From contig MNCI01033354.1 in the NCBI GenBank assembly GCA_015680685.1, positions 476,062 through 540,061 on the forward strand: a DNA stretch of 64,000 bases, in the 5' to 3' direction. Source of the stretch: Gnetum montanum. Lineage: Eukaryota > Streptophyta > Gnetopsida > Gnetales > Gnetaceae. Each line of letters opens with the position of its first letter. Position 1 is the first letter of the stretch. The position numbers and the translations under genes are program-made. Shown piece by piece: positions 23,281-35,840 of the stretch. The notes under the pieces are model-generated. The model saw nothing but the letters and a program-made list of their open reading frames with translations, did not search any database and was not told the origin of the DNA.

Positions 23281-23294
23281 CTCCCCCACGACTA
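23281..23294 (-). promoter_or_regulatory. Second internal polypurine-tract-like motif in element A
   Basis: Minus strand TAGTCGTGGGGGAG, just upstream of the T-rich array. Element B has CAGTCATGGGGGAG at the same relative place (55028-55041). Confidence 0.6.
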
Positions 23295-23480
23295 GGTGGA
23301 AAGGAGGAGATGAAAAAATGAAACATGGATGACTGGCTGATGACGAGGCTGTGGCACTGGTTGTGTGAATCTTGCATAAAGGTTTGAGTTGTTGGCGGTT
23401 AACCAACTATGTTCTGGTGGGATCCCCAGGTTTGTGAATTAGCAAGGCCCTGGAGGGGAAGGTTTCAGAGACAATATAAG

Positions 23481-26323
23481 ATCCCTCCTATAGTGTCTGA
23501 AACTTTATCGGTTGGGATATATGTGAGGGGTTCGAGTACAATACCTTGTCTCCACGTTGAAATGTGACCTTCCAAAACCTAAGATCATGTTGTTTCTTCT
23601 TATAGACCTTGTGGGTTTCATTGGAAAATAGGGCCACTAATCGGTTCTCATCTAGCACAGTTAAATTGATTAATTGTTCTCGGTGTGCTAGTGGTAGGTC
23701 AAGGCCAAGGTCATAGGTGGTGGATAGTGTCCGATGTTCTGCTTGGATTGGAAGGGTTGGCAACTTACCATACACTAACTCATAGGGAGAGTACCCTACA
23801 GGAAGTTTCCAGGTGGAGCGATAGGCCCATAGGGCATCATTAAGCTTGGTAATCTAGTCCCTTCTGTATTTGCTAATTGTTCGTGTAAGGATCTTGGTAA
23901 TTTCCCTATTTGTGACTTTGGCTTGCTCGTTGGCTTGGAGGTGATAAGGTGTTGTGAATTTGTTTGTTACCCCTAAGTATTACATGAGTTTTCGAAAAGT
24001 GACCCCTGTGAAGTGCATCCCATTGTCAGAAATGACTGCACGAGGCACTCCAAACCTGGTAACGATTTGTTGCTGGACAAATCGTGTGGTGGTGTTGGAA
24101 GAACAATCAATGAAGATGACCGCTTCTGCCCACTTTGTATAGTAGTCCACCACCACGATGATGTATGCCTTTCCATTTGATAAGGGAGTGATGGGCCCCA
24201 TGAAGTCGATACCCTAGATGTCGAAGGGCTCCAGTGGCTGAATCCACTATTGAGGTCCCTCCAATTGGGTTGTCATCCCACCATCTTGTTGACATCATTC
24301 GCAGGAGCGGGCAAACCATTGTGCATCCCTGAAGAGTGTAGGCCAATAATACCCTGCAAGAAGGATTTTAATGACCATTCTGTGTCCAGCATAGTGGCCC
24401 CCATAAGGGCCCCCGTGAGCATCTTGGAGGATGCGCAGTGTATCAGCATCAGGGACACACCATCGAACCAAGCCATTTGCACACACCTTGTAGAGGTGGT
24501 CGTTGATTTCCATGAAGTGCTTGGCCTTATGGAGAAATTTTTGTTTCTGCTGATGGTTCCACTCTTTTGGCAGCTCCTAGGTTGTAAGGTGAGGATGCAG
24601 TTGAACCAAGGAGATTCCTTGGGTGCTTGAGGATCAACGACGCCTGTGAGGAGGAGTTCATCTGGAAATTGATCAAGTAAGGGCTCCTCCTCTTCTACCT
24701 TATCCCATCATAATTGAGACAAACGGTCAGTGACCACATTCTCGAACCCCTTTCTATCTACCATGGTCAGATCAAACTCTTGGAGAATCACCAGCCACCA
24801 AATTATGTAGGGACTCACCGTTGGTTTGTTCATTAGGAACTGGATAGCACTGTGGTCTGTGTGCACAAACACCTCGTATCCAAGCACATAGTGCTGGAAT
24901 TTATCCAATGCGAACACCACTGCCATCAATTCCTTTTCGGTGGTGGTATAGTTCAGTTGTGCACCCACAATGCTACGGCTTGCATAGTGGATATAATACG
25001 GATGTTTCTGATTATCACACTGTGTAAGCACAGCTCCCAAAGCATAGTTGGAGGCATCCATCATAATGTGAAAGGGTCTGGACCAATCAGGTGCCTGTAG
25101 AACTAGAGCTTCTATGAGTTTCTGCTTTAGTGCTTGGAATGTGGACTTGCATTCCTTGGTCCAGACAAACGGAGTGTCCTTCTTTGTAAGCTCTACCAAT
25201 GGCCGGGCTATCTTCAAGAAATGTTCAATGAAGCGCTAGTAGTAACCAGTTTGTCCAAGGAATGATTGCACATCTTTGATAGTACTTGGTTGACGAGTAA
25301 TTCCTTGGATGGCCCTGATCTTTTCAGGGTCTACGCTGATCCCTGTTGATGAAATGAGATCCCCAACACTATGCCCTTTTGGATCATTAGATGGCTCTTT
25401 TGCCAATTTAGCCATAGATTGGTGTTTACACACCTCTTTAAAACTTGATCTAGGCGGTCCAAGGCTTGCTCAAATGTGGCACCATAGGTGGAGAAGTCAT
25501 CCATGAAGACTTCTACACCATTGCCTATTTGTTGCTGGAAGATGCTCAGGACAAGGTGTTGGAACGTCGTAGGCACGTTGTATAGGCCAAAGGGCATCTT
25601 CTTATATGCACAAGTCCCCCATGGACTCATGAAAGTAGTTTTGGCCTGGTCCTCTGGTGCGATTTGGATCTGGTTATAACCACTATAACCATCCAAAAAA
25701 ATGTAATATTGGTGTCCTGCGATTGTGTCCAACACCTAGTCCACAAATGGGAGCGGGAAGTGGTCCTTAAAAGTTGCCATATTGAGCAACCGGAAATCGA
25801 TATAGACCCTTCACTTGCCACCTTTCTTGGGTACGATAACGAGTGGGCTAGCCCATTCGCTATCGGCGACTGAATAGATGAATCCCGTCTTAAGCAGTTG
25901 TTCGATCTCATCCTTTACTACTTGCTTCAACTTGGGATTCAGCCATCATTGTGGCTATCGCCGTGGCTTCATGGAAGGGTCAAGGTAGATCCAGTGCTGG
26001 CAGATCCTAGGATCAATGCCAGTCAGCTTAGGATAGGACCACGAAAATGTAGCAACCTATTTGTTTACCATCACCAGCAACTTTTGTTTCTGTTCAGGAG
26101 AAAGGGTAGCATTGATAATTACCGGCTTGCCATTTTGCAAGAATTCATACTCTAAGTGAGATGGTAGGGATTTTAGCTCAAGAGGATCTTTCTTGAAGCT
26201 CTTAGGGATCTCTAGCTTTCCCCAGTCATCAAAGTCATCAACGATGGAGGTCTGTTGATGAATCTCCTCCATCACATCCATGTTGTCAATGTAGGCTTGC
26301 ACTAGCCCCTCAAACGGTTTCAT
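23481..26323 (-). pseudogene. pol of element A: reverse transcriptase, RNase H, integrase
   Basis: Copies the element RNA into DNA and integrates it. In order: pre-RT region (26323-26057) with TLSPEQKQKLL; RT N-part with WASPLVIVPKKGGK near 25850; RT core (25735-25331) with FLDGYSGYNQI, MPFGLYNVPTTFQ and the catalytic FMDD at 25507-25496; RNase H (25217-24708) with DASNYALGAVL, TTTEKELMAVV and HTDHSAIQFL; integrase zinc region (24513-24295) with DAHGGPYGGHYAG; integrase core (24201-23980) with VVVDYYTKWAEA and ISDNGMHF; C-terminal part (23775-23488) with GDKVLYS. RT wording resembles Athila. Several stops, mostly where Trp or Gln is expected, and frame changes in the integrase make it inactive. 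Confidence 0.9.
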
Positions 26324-26583
26324 GTATATTGTGCTGCTAGCAGGATCAACTGTCAGCCACTGGGTGCCTTCTTGGTTAGTGGTTGCTACATACAGGCACT
26401 GTTGAATTGGTGATTCCTTGGTATACCGACTACATGCTTGAATAGATGTCCGCTTAGCGGACCATGACTGCTACACACAGTTGCACCCTGAGTCACTGTA
26501 TGCGATGCATGGAACTCTTTTCTTACAATCTTCCCAAAAGGATTTTCCTTTGAAATTTCTAGGGACAGATCTCAGAGTCCTAG

Positions 26584-27054
26584 TCATGCGTCCACCATGC
26601 CTAGCCAGGCTCTTCCCATGATGATTGGGAAGTTCCCCTTATAGTTTTTAACACGGATGACCAGGAAGTCAGCAGGGTAGGACCACCCACAAATGGTGGT
26701 CACAATGTCCTCCACCAAACCCAAAGGAACGGTGATGGATTGATCTGCTAACTTGAGCTGGATGTTGCTCTTATTTAGCAAGGGCAGGTTCTAGTTCTTG
26801 TACATGTCATGAGAGATTAAATTAACCCTTAACCTTGAGTCCAGAAGAGATTTTCATGGCTCGTTCCTAGCCACCTGAAGATATATGAGGGGGCTTCTTG
26901 GATCTATCAATTTTTGAGGAAGAGAACTAGATTTGATCCAGTCGATCATGGCACGTATGAGCATGACCGTCTGGACGTTGGATTGTGGCAGAGCGGAGGA
27001 CTGCTCAGGCAGTATGATGGTAGAGGCGTTGGTAGGTTCGAAGGAACTGGTCAC
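26584..27054 (-). pseudogene. Aspartic protease region of element A
   Basis: Matures Gag-Pol. Two open pieces (27054-26854 and 26781-26584) flank the active site. Where LLDSG is expected the copy reads LLDSRLRVNLIS, so the glycine after the catalytic Asp-Ser is lost. Downstream, ITVPLGLVEDIVT and GNFPIIMGRAWLG are the flap-side and ILG-type C-terminal motifs. Element B has the same protease at 54220-54620. Confidence 0.8.
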
Positions 27055-27199
27055 AGGCGTAGGTGAGGGTGTGTTTAGATTATTGGGCTGGAAGAAAGGA
27101 CATTTGCGTGGCTTGGATTCCGGTCCACTCGGCTGAGGTGCTAGTTGTAAATTAACAACCCTCGTAGTGTTTTGTTGTTGTGGATGTGGCGGTATTTCT

Positions 27200-29456
27200 C
27201 CCTACATGGATGGAGGAGGTGGCAACTGAGAGGGATGGTGTGGAGGAGTGGCGGAAGAAGGTGACGAAGGGTAGAAGAGGTGTGGATTTGTCCCCTTGGG
27301 TGATGGAGATGCATGTCTAAAATATTCAGGGGGTGATAGTAACTGGGAAAGGCCGCATGACTGGAAGAGTCTCTTGGAGAGACCAGTTGCTGAACATAGT
27401 ACCCATAAGGATCTGCTTGCTTGTAAGGGTACTGCTACCTTGGAGGTGGCATCCCCCATGCTTGTGGTTGCTGCCACTATTGAAAATATTCATATGGTTG
27501 CGGAGGAATTCCACTTGGATAGTATCCCTGCTATTGCTGGTGGAATTGCCTAGGGTTGCCTTGTGGATAAGGAAACCTTTGGGGTGTCTGCATCTACGCC
27601 AAATGAGGGTTTAAGGTATAGAACCCAGAATCTTGAAGGTGGGACACCATAGGAAAACATACCTTAGGATGTTCATACTGGCATATGCCACATCCATCAT
27701 CCTCCTCGGTGTCAGAGTCTGCAACCTGTTCTGCTACAACAACTTTTCCCTTACCTTTATGTTGGGTACGTTCAGCTTCCTTCTTCCTGCACCAGTCACG
27801 GTCACTACCCTACTCTTTGTACTCTTTTGTAATTTTCAATACACTTTGGAATTTCTCATCCAAAGAGTCCCATATTTTATCCACCTTTGCCGAGCTTTCA
27901 GATGCAAACTTTTGTAACAGCAAAGTCTTTCGATTCACCACTGCTTCCAGTGGTGACTCTTCGTCCTCATCACAAAATCAAACCTTTGTTTTTCTAAGAG
28001 AAGGATCCCGATTGAATTCTTCAGCACTCTTCTTTTTTCTGAGTTATCCTTCCTCTTTGGCCACCTGATCTATGAGGTGCTGCAATTGATGGGCCCTTAG
28101 CTTTGACAGTCATCCCTTGGCGTACACACCAAGGGTCTTTCTCATTTCAAAATGGAGCCCATCAATAATGTGACGAAGCTGTGCCTACTGAGAATAACCA
28201 TGACTAGGGCACAAATGCAACAGTGAGTAATACCTACTCATGGAGGCATTTAAGGGTTCACGATTCCCTTGTTTCCATTATTGGATTTTCTAACTTAGAT
28301 TTGCCACTCTAGAATATGTTTGATATTTGTCATTAAAGATTTCAAGCATCGTACTCCATCTTCTGATTAATTCTGGCTCTAAGGATTGGTACCAACTTTC
28401 GGCTTCTTTGATGAGTGTTTGGGGAAATAGCTTCAATCATTTCTAGTTGTTATCAATATTTTGCAGGGTGCAAGCATCATGGAATGCCTGCAAGTGGGTC
28501 TACGGATCACAGTTGTATCCCCCATCAAATTTGGGGATGTTGTTCATGTCAACACGCTTGATCCAACTGTCCTTCATGTGCCTGCTTGGGATGTGAACTA
28601 CCTTTGCAATTTGGAGCATGCTTCGAGTAGCTAACAATAGCTCATATGAATCATAATCCTGTTGGGAACTATGATGTCTATGACAATTTCTGCTACCCCT
28701 TCTTTCATGCTGGTGAGGGTCACGCAATTGGTCATTTACTTCCTCAAGTTTCCCTGCCCAAACCTACCTACCACCATCCTTTTTCTCTAGCCTTCCCTTG
28801 TGATGCTCAGAGCTTGAGCTGGAGGAAGGTGAAGGAGAGGGGGAGGATGGAGAAGAAGGAGAGGCATCGTCGTCGCTTCGGCATCAATCTTCCCATATAC
28901 CTTGGTGATGACCACGGTCATCTCCTCCAGCTTTGCTTTGTGACCCACCATCCCCTTGAGGATCGTGGTCACTTGGAGGTTTGTTTTGGATGACTAATTG
29001 GAGGATATGCAGCCCTAGGTGAAGATCGGTCAAATGAGTATCATGAAATATGGGATCTCAATCGTCTTGCGGCCCTTGCGAGAATAAGGGATTACTAAAG
29101 TGTTTCCCCTTCTGTTGTTCATATCTCTCGGCTTGCTGCTGATCTCTTGTCTGTTGAGCTTCGGTCGGACGATAGTCCTGGTAGTCATGGTCCTTCATGA
29201 CATACTCCACCACTTGGTCCTGGATGCCCAATCTGCCCAGATTGTGGTATAGCATCGCCGGAGCTGCTCGGTTGGGTGGTAGCACTATGCTACCCTCCAT
29301 GTCTCGCCATTGAAGATGCTCATCCTGATGTAGGATGAATGTGAAATCAGAGACATATTCATCGGGATGTTTGTACACCACCCGACATTCTTGCGGCACC
29401 GGTGGTTCAAATGCATCTCTCCTGTGAGAAGACATATTGGACATCAGATGGTCCAT
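27200..29456 (-). pseudogene. gag of element A
   Basis: Starts at 29456 or at the in-frame ATG at 29435 (MSSHRRD), which aligns better with gag starts in B and C. Contains YVSDFTFILHQDEHLQWRD, then a core piece (28727-28500) with WIKRVDMNNIPKFDGGYN, the entrance to the retrotransposon-gag domain, and CGICQYEHPKVC near 27700. A Pro/Gln/Tyr-rich tail leads to the protease. At least half a dozen stops or shifts. The knuckle spacing, C-x2-C-x3-H-x3-C, is shared with C. Confidence 0.8.
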
Positions 29457-29582
29457 ATAACCAGTGTACCTTAATTAATTAACTTAAATTCGCCTAGCGT
29501 GCGAAAATATTTCCATCCTGGGTCCGATCCGATGACTTAAATGATAATTTCACTAAAGTTAGATGATGCATGAAAGACTAAT

Positions 29583-29597
29583 AGTCCCCGGTGCCAA
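29583..29597 (-). promoter_or_regulatory. Primer-binding site of element A, with 6-base deletion
   Basis: Minus strand TTGGCACCGGGGACT. Compared with element B (TTGGCACCGTTGCCGGGG and on) the bases GTTGCC are missing, leaving an interrupted primer match. Confidence 0.75.
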
Positions 29598-30520
29598 TGA
29601 TGAGTGGCTAGGTATCCCTACGCCCAACCATACAAATCACGAGCGTTCATGCGTGACTTGGTCGAGATTTGTAGACTGTAAGCACTTAACATACACCAAA
29701 CTTCTAACCAGTGAAACCTTGTATTAGAACTGTCGTTGTCATCCTAATCTCAATTGTGATGTTCTATTACGATGGTTAAGTGAGACTAAGGCTAATGATT
29801 TTTATATCTTTTTAATTATATTTTTGGCAACTAATTGTGGTATTGAAAGTAAGGGATAAACTATTATCTAATGTCTAATTATCCTAGTTTATGTTATAAC
29901 TACTCCTAGCATAAGTATCTGGTCCCATCTTCCTAGCACGTCCTGAGCATTTCCTAACACTACTGGGTTACCAGACGTTAAGCGTCATTGGGCTTACCAA
30001 GTGTTCAGATTATGTTCGAGATGGTCGTACTTATGTCTTTAATGAACTACGAATGGAAAATAATGATTGCAATTATAATAATAAAAACATAAATAATCAA
30101 CAAGTAACTAGTAAAGCATCAACAAGTAATTAATAAACCATAAACATGCTAAACTATTAAATGCATCAAATAACTTAGTCCAAATGCTACAAGGATAGCA
30201 TGAACAGTTTGTCTTTATTGCCATCATGCCAATGGGCTCAGATACATCAACGCTCGAATAAAGATCCGATCGCTTTTCATACACCTGTTGTGGGCACTTG
30301 GAAAATATTCTATCTCTTACGGGAGCAAAATGGAAGAGCTTCGCTACAACTACTCAAAAGATGCCTAAATGAGGTGGAAGGCCCTCATATATATAGATCT
30401 GGGAAAGGGGGCTACGTAAATGGGGCCATGTTGATGTAGGGTGGCTACGTCGATGGGCCGACATTGACGTGGCCGCATATATGCGGCCCAGTCGACGCAT
30501 TGACTTTTGACGCTTCATCA
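29598..30520 (-). repeat. 5' LTR of element A
   Basis: 923 bp. Minus-strand U3 holds a perfect 18-bp palindrome GGCCGCATATATGCGGCC (30471-30488) and GTCGAC-type palindromes, followed by the TATA box CTATATATATGAGGG near 30390. It is intact from TGATGAG to CATCA. Confidence 0.93.
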
Positions 30521-31050
30521 CATGGGAAAACTAAAATAGTAAATAAAAGCTTGGACAATTTGAGACATTATCTATGTCATGAAATCCTAGATTATGGGAA
30601 CGAAAGCTCTCTTAAGCTGAATTCATGTATAATAACTTAATGAGTCATAGCACCAAAGAGACACCATTTAATATTGTTTATAGTAAACATCCATGAGTTC
30701 CAAAAGCATCAATAGCAATACCCAATGAATTTGTGAAGGATCTTATGCAATTCTATGAGAAGTTTCAAGACCAAATTTAGAAAAGGAGTCAACAATAAAA
30801 GTTGCATTCTAACAAACATTGTAGATAGCTCGAATTTCAGTAGGGAGATCAAGTTCTAGTTCATGTTAAAAAAGGTGAGTAGCAACCAAAATTTGCCAAG
30901 CTACAACTAACAAATTTTGAGTCATTCCAAATTAAAGAGAAAATCTCTGTGAATGCCTATGATATAGACATACCATTCCACTTTAGATTTTCATCAATAT
31001 TCAATATTATTAATATTCATCATTGGTAGTCATCTGCATGTACAAAAGTA
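30521..31050 (+). pseudogene. Ty3/gypsy pol of element G, right part: integrase C-terminal half
   Basis: Begins with the second CATGG copy. The frame continues from 17295 with KIVNKSLDNLRHYL, corresponding to the DGQTEVVNRSLGNLLR block of chromovirus integrases. Decayed versions of the TPFEIVYG, DQVLVHV and LGPFKV blocks follow. Stops and shifts throughout. Confidence 0.7.
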
Positions 31051-31408
31051 AGTTTACTAGGATAAGATTCCACATCTAGCTCATGTGTGTAGTAAAAAAC
31101 ATCTAGTTTAGAAAGTAAAGGAGTGTAGCTCCAATAATTAGCTAAAAATTTATAACAAAAAGAATTCTAGTAAAGGAGAAGCTTATGATTTAGAGGTCTC
31201 AATCCAAGATACTTTTCAACTTGAGTATAAGTTGATCTTTATGAAAAGATACTTGATGTGAACATTTGCACAAGATGACAAAATTAAGCATTTGCACTAA
31301 TAGCATTAATTGATTTTTCCTTTTAAGATGATAATGTTGATGTAGTAAAAGTCTTCACATGATTGTGGGATATGAATTGCAATGCAATGTCCATCAAGAC
31401 CAACTACA
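31051..31408. other. Decayed interior of element G
   Basis: No coding motif. It lies between the integrase end and the right terminal repeat of element G, so it is probably its 3' untranslated part. Confidence 0.4.
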
Positions 31409-31735
31409 TTTAATTCATTCTTTAATATCCTTGCTTATAAATTGAGGCAAGTACCTTTGTAGAAAGAGCATCCAACATCCTCTATATATTAATCTACTAT
31501 GTGAAAGCCTCTAGCATCTTTATGTCAGTTCATTCATATTTTCTAGGTCTAGGTCTTAGTATTTTTATGTATTGAGATATTTTGATTTACATGTGTTCTT
31601 TATATTTTTTGTAGAAATTAAGTTGTCAAGTCCTCTCCTTATTTATTTCCTATGCCATCTGATCTCTACTTACTTCATAAACTAGTTCCTTACTAAGATT
31701 TTGCATACCCTCAAATTCTTAGGTGAAATTCTATA
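31409..31735 (+). repeat. Right terminal repeat remnant of element G
   Basis: Direct repeat of 15918-16165, more complete here. The ends cannot be set by eye. Confidence 0.55.
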
Positions 31736-34700
31736 ATGTTTGTGAAGTTTAGGATTTATAAAGGTTTTTGGTTAAGATCATAAGAGTATTTAATATTTCC
31801 TATGCATTGTAATTTACTTGTTATGAATCCCTTGTTGTTGTTAGAAGTTAACATCCTTTCAGCTTATAAATAATTTCATGGCTTATGGTATTCACGAATC
31901 CTTTGGGGTTATGAGTTTGTAGCTACTTGTTGTGGTTTAATACATCCTTGTAGTTGTAATTTGTACACTTTGAACTTAAAAACAAATTCTATAATGTTTG
32001 TAAAGGCTTGTACACCAAGTTGGTCATTGTTGTAGCTTTGCTTGACTGATGTCCATAAATTTAATTTCTGCTTAAGTTGCAAAAGTGCATACACATGAAC
32101 TATTAATATTTTTAAAGTTCATAATAATTTAAGGTATTAAGGACTATGAATCACTTATGAGAAGTTTAGAAGTGTTAAGAGCTATCATAAAGGGTTCGTA
32201 AGGTATACAATAGATGCTTATAAATAATTCCTATTAAATGTATAAGTGCTAGGGAAGTTTATATGGGTTTGTAAGTTGTGAACCATTAGGCTTTGAGAAT
32301 GAATTTGGAAAAATCTAAGTTTCAAAAATTTTGAAGGTGATATAATAAAAGGTGAAAGAGCTAATAGTTAATTTGGTAATATATTTCGAAATAGCTTGTT
32401 TCATGCAAGCAAACTTACTATAATTAAAATTAATGGAATTACATTGACCTTGGTTGAAAATGTTTGGGAGCTACTTTTTTTAATGATATGTGTATACTAC
32501 AATTTTTTAAGGCTCATTCCTGACCAAGCTATGTTGATGTTTGAGACATCCTTTTAGCCTCATAGATAAGAAATAGCTAAGCTAGTAGCAATGGAACATT
32601 GATTATGTAGAAACTTTATATAAACAAAAACCCTATGTAGAATTACTATTATATTCATAAGACTATTCAATACAAGGTTTGAAGAAAAACAAAGATGGTC
32701 ATCCTTGTTATAGGTAAGGTAGTATGGATTCACTAATGTCCAAAAAGAACTACTTTTGGCACAAGTATTTTGTGAGACATTATGCACTTGTGCATACTAG
32801 GTATATGATACATTAAGCTATTCCCACCTAAAGCTAATGATGATTGAAACACTCTATAGTAATATTTGTATTTGTGGCATTTGAGATAGCAGGCTACATT
32901 ATGGCTTCAATAATTTTGTATTCTTGTATATCCCAGATTTTATTTTTATACACAATAGAGACAATGTAGCCATCTCTTTTTTTCTTTAGTTATATATATC
33001 AGTATCTCTTAATGTTTTAATTTTGTTTCAACCTTTTTATAGCATGCAATGAAGCAACATTAGTAATAGAAATTGAGATCATCATGGGATCATTTTTATA
33101 CATAGTTAATTATTATTGTAACAGTGAGATGTTAAAGCCTTTTGGTAATTAAAAAAATAATATTTTGCAAGTGTGTGAGTGTAACGTACTGAAATGCACA
33201 AATATAGGATAATAGTGATGCTTTATTGCACATGTTATATATTCAATGATAGTTGTTAAGACTAGTGGTTTGGCAAGTGTTATAGCATACGAAGTGTGGA
33301 ATAAATGCCAACGCCACCTCAATATTAACGTTAACTTTAATAATGAAAAACTTCAATTTAAATAAAATATTAACATCAATGATGAAAATAATGGTGATGT
33401 TAAAAGAAATACATTTATCAACATTAGTTTATAGAAATTGTTATTGTCAATGATGAAAATTGTGTTAAGCTTTAGTGACATTAAGAGAATATGTTGGTAT
33501 GAATTAGGAGTTGGAAAATTACATTCAAAATTATATCAATTTTTGCAAAAATAAAAATATCACATACATGATAAAATACATGATGATGTAACTTCATTTA
33601 TTAAGGAAATGTACATGGAATGAGTGGTGTTATACAAAATTTACATGTGAGCATGTACTTAGCATTATTCAATAGGATACTTAATTAGAGAATAACTCAA
33701 CAAAAATTAAAGGGTTCACTCTCAAAAAGTTTATGACATCTTCAAAACTTTCTACTAGAATATTCTCTATGATAACATGTGTTGTTGGTGGTAGATGTCA
33801 TGATGGTTAATGGTTTGAAGATGCTAGTTACATTAATATCTCCTTGATAATTGAAGGATTCACTACCAAGAAGTTCATAACATCTTTGATGCTCTTATGC
33901 ATTACTCTAAGAAAATTCAAAGATGCTTGTTTTGTTGAAGGTACTTTCTATATTAATGGTTCTATTGATTTACAATTAGTAGTATTTCTTGAATTATCAA
34001 CTTAAGCTACTAGTTTTCATGGGTCGAATTCATTGACAATTAGATAGGCATCAATCTATTCTCCTCGTTAATCCTAGCCTTCACTAGCTTCCTTTCTTAT
34101 TTTCTTGTACCTCTATTTATTAAAGGATAGACATATCTTTAGACATTACAAGGACTTAACTTGAAGTAGAGCCATGAACATAAGGCCTATAGTCTATATC
34201 GTTTCTATTTCCCTAATAGAAAGTGTAAGATATTGCGATTTGTGAATAGTTAGTGATCATGTAATTCATAGTGAAAACCATCTCTTTGCACTTTTAGTGA
34301 TGGGTAATATGAGTACATGTTAAGGATTAAGATGCTTCAATAGTGAATCTTGGTATTCTAGAAAGTTAATAATGACATATTGTGGGTTGAGATGATGCAT
34401 TGTTCTAGTGTAGATGATGCTCATGATTATTCCCATGTTACCATTAACTAATCCTACTTCCTTCCATATGTTTCATGTTATCAGAACCTTTGCATCTTTG
34501 AGAATTATCACCTCTAGGTCCAAGTCATCATCATTAAGGTACATGAATGTCAACAATGTAGCTTCAGTAAGACATCTAGTAACTAGCTCATCAAGGGTTT
34601 ATAGCTTGATTAAGTTGTGCACTCTCACTTTGTCATTGATTGAGTAAAGATGCAATGCATCTTTGAAATCATCCCATTCACTTGACATGTAAGTAACATT

Positions 34701-35299
34701 AGCCTTTTCCATCAACAACTCCCAATCATCATATGTTGAAATTTTACTTTGTATATTTGCAAGCTGATACTTGAATCAATGCTCATCTAGGTTACTTACA
34801 TCTTTCTTATACATCTTGTCCAATATGGTGGTGTCTTGAAATCTTTTTAATAATTGGATTAAGAGTTATCTATTTCTATACTATGGGAACTACTTAACTA
34901 GAGGGAGCTATTATTGCAAAATTTTTATTTTACAATCTTACAATAACACCTCCAAAAATTAAACATTTAGATTTTAACTTGCAATCATAAAAGATCTTTA
35001 AAGTAATATAAACCTTCATAGCTTGATAATAATGAAACAAAGGTGCACACTTTGCTAATAAAATATGGACTTAGCCTATTCCTCACAATCTAGAAATGAT
35101 AGAGAATGATGATAAACAATAAGAAATTCAAGAAATTTACATGTGAGAAAATGATAGTATAAAGTATAAAAAGATAATGACTTATAAGCTATGTAAGAGA
35201 CTAATATGGAGGGACATGGAGGGACAAATAACAAATAAAATTTTTATTTCATGCATTTTAAATAATGAAAGGGATTTAAAGAATTAAAATTAGGTTTTA
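31736..35299. other. Gene-free AT-rich sequence
   Basis: No gene, domain or LTR recognised. Around 33300-33490 words such as TTAACATCAATGATGAAAA repeat with variation. They resemble the ATG/TAAT-rich blocks at 35.4-35.8 and 40.7-41.15 kb, so part may be an older copy of the element F family. Confidence 0.4.
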
Positions 35300-35439
35300 G
35301 TATTAATTTAGGGGTCAAAACATGATAAAAATGAAAAATTTGGATGTCTTATAATTTGTAAGATGGATAAGAAACTTGCTGGTGGCATCAGATGTTGAAT
35401 CAAAGCCTAAAAAGCATTATTTCTCGAGGTTGATTGGTT

Positions 35440-35830
35440 AGTGACATAACGTAGTGACACTAATGCTAACATGAAAGTTAATGATGTTGACAATGAAGTG
35501 AGTGATACTAGGTAGTGATACAAACACTAATATGAACATTAATGATAGTGTTTGGAAGGCAAAGGACTCCATGAAGTCTAGCATGGATGCTAACAAATAC
35601 CTAACAGAGCATTGGAGACACTATGGATGGCTAAGGAGTAACCAATAACATTGATACTAATGTTCTTACTTTAAAATTTAAGAAATATCTTTGGATCTTG
35701 GAAAATTAGCTTAAATTAAGTGTTGGGACTTGATACTTATAATCTTAGAATTGTCCAAAATCCATGGGATTCAAAAATAAAAACTTGAAGTTCACATTTA
35801 GAAAACTTAGTGATAATGAACTTGTTGAAT
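35440..35830 (+). repeat. Inverted partner of 40790-41150
   Basis: AATATGAACATTAATGATAG and the following sequence, including TTCACATTTAGAAAACTTAG, reappear as the reverse complement at about 40790-41150. Diverged but collinear over some 350 bp. Confidence 0.6.
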
Positions 35831-35840
35831 TCTACAATCC

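Larger units (their letters stand above)
21716..23480 (-). other. Spacer of element A between integrase and the extra ORF
   Basis: No protein domain recognised. It holds a roughly 105-bp tandem pair (about 22469-22574 and 22575-22680) in which GTGTGCTTTGAAT is followed by a T-rich tract and ACCACACCATGC, the T/A-rich array at 23080-23245, and an internal polypurine-like motif at 23281-23294. Element B has the same words in the same order at 55.0-55.9 kb, so the spacer is an old shared part of this element group. Confidence 0.65.
17296..30520 (-). mobile_element. Element A: Athila-type LTR retrotransposon with intact ends, 13,225 bp
   Basis: Both LTRs are 923 bp, start TGATGAG and end CTTCATCA on the plus strand, and are flanked by CATGG on both sides. 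Minus-strand order: 5' LTR (29598-30520), primer-binding site, gag, protease, reverse transcriptase, RNase H, integrase, a spacer of about 2.2 kb with T-rich repeats and a U3-like module, an extra ORF, polypurine tract, 3' LTR (17296-18218). The reverse transcriptase and primer-binding site point to the Athila group. Coding regions carry stops and frameshifts. It sits within the integrase relic of element G. Confidence 0.93.

Noticed and set aside
22851-23406. Phe-rich minus-strand frames that look like membrane proteins
   Set aside because: They are translations of the T-rich repeat array. The hydrophobic runs are composition artefacts.
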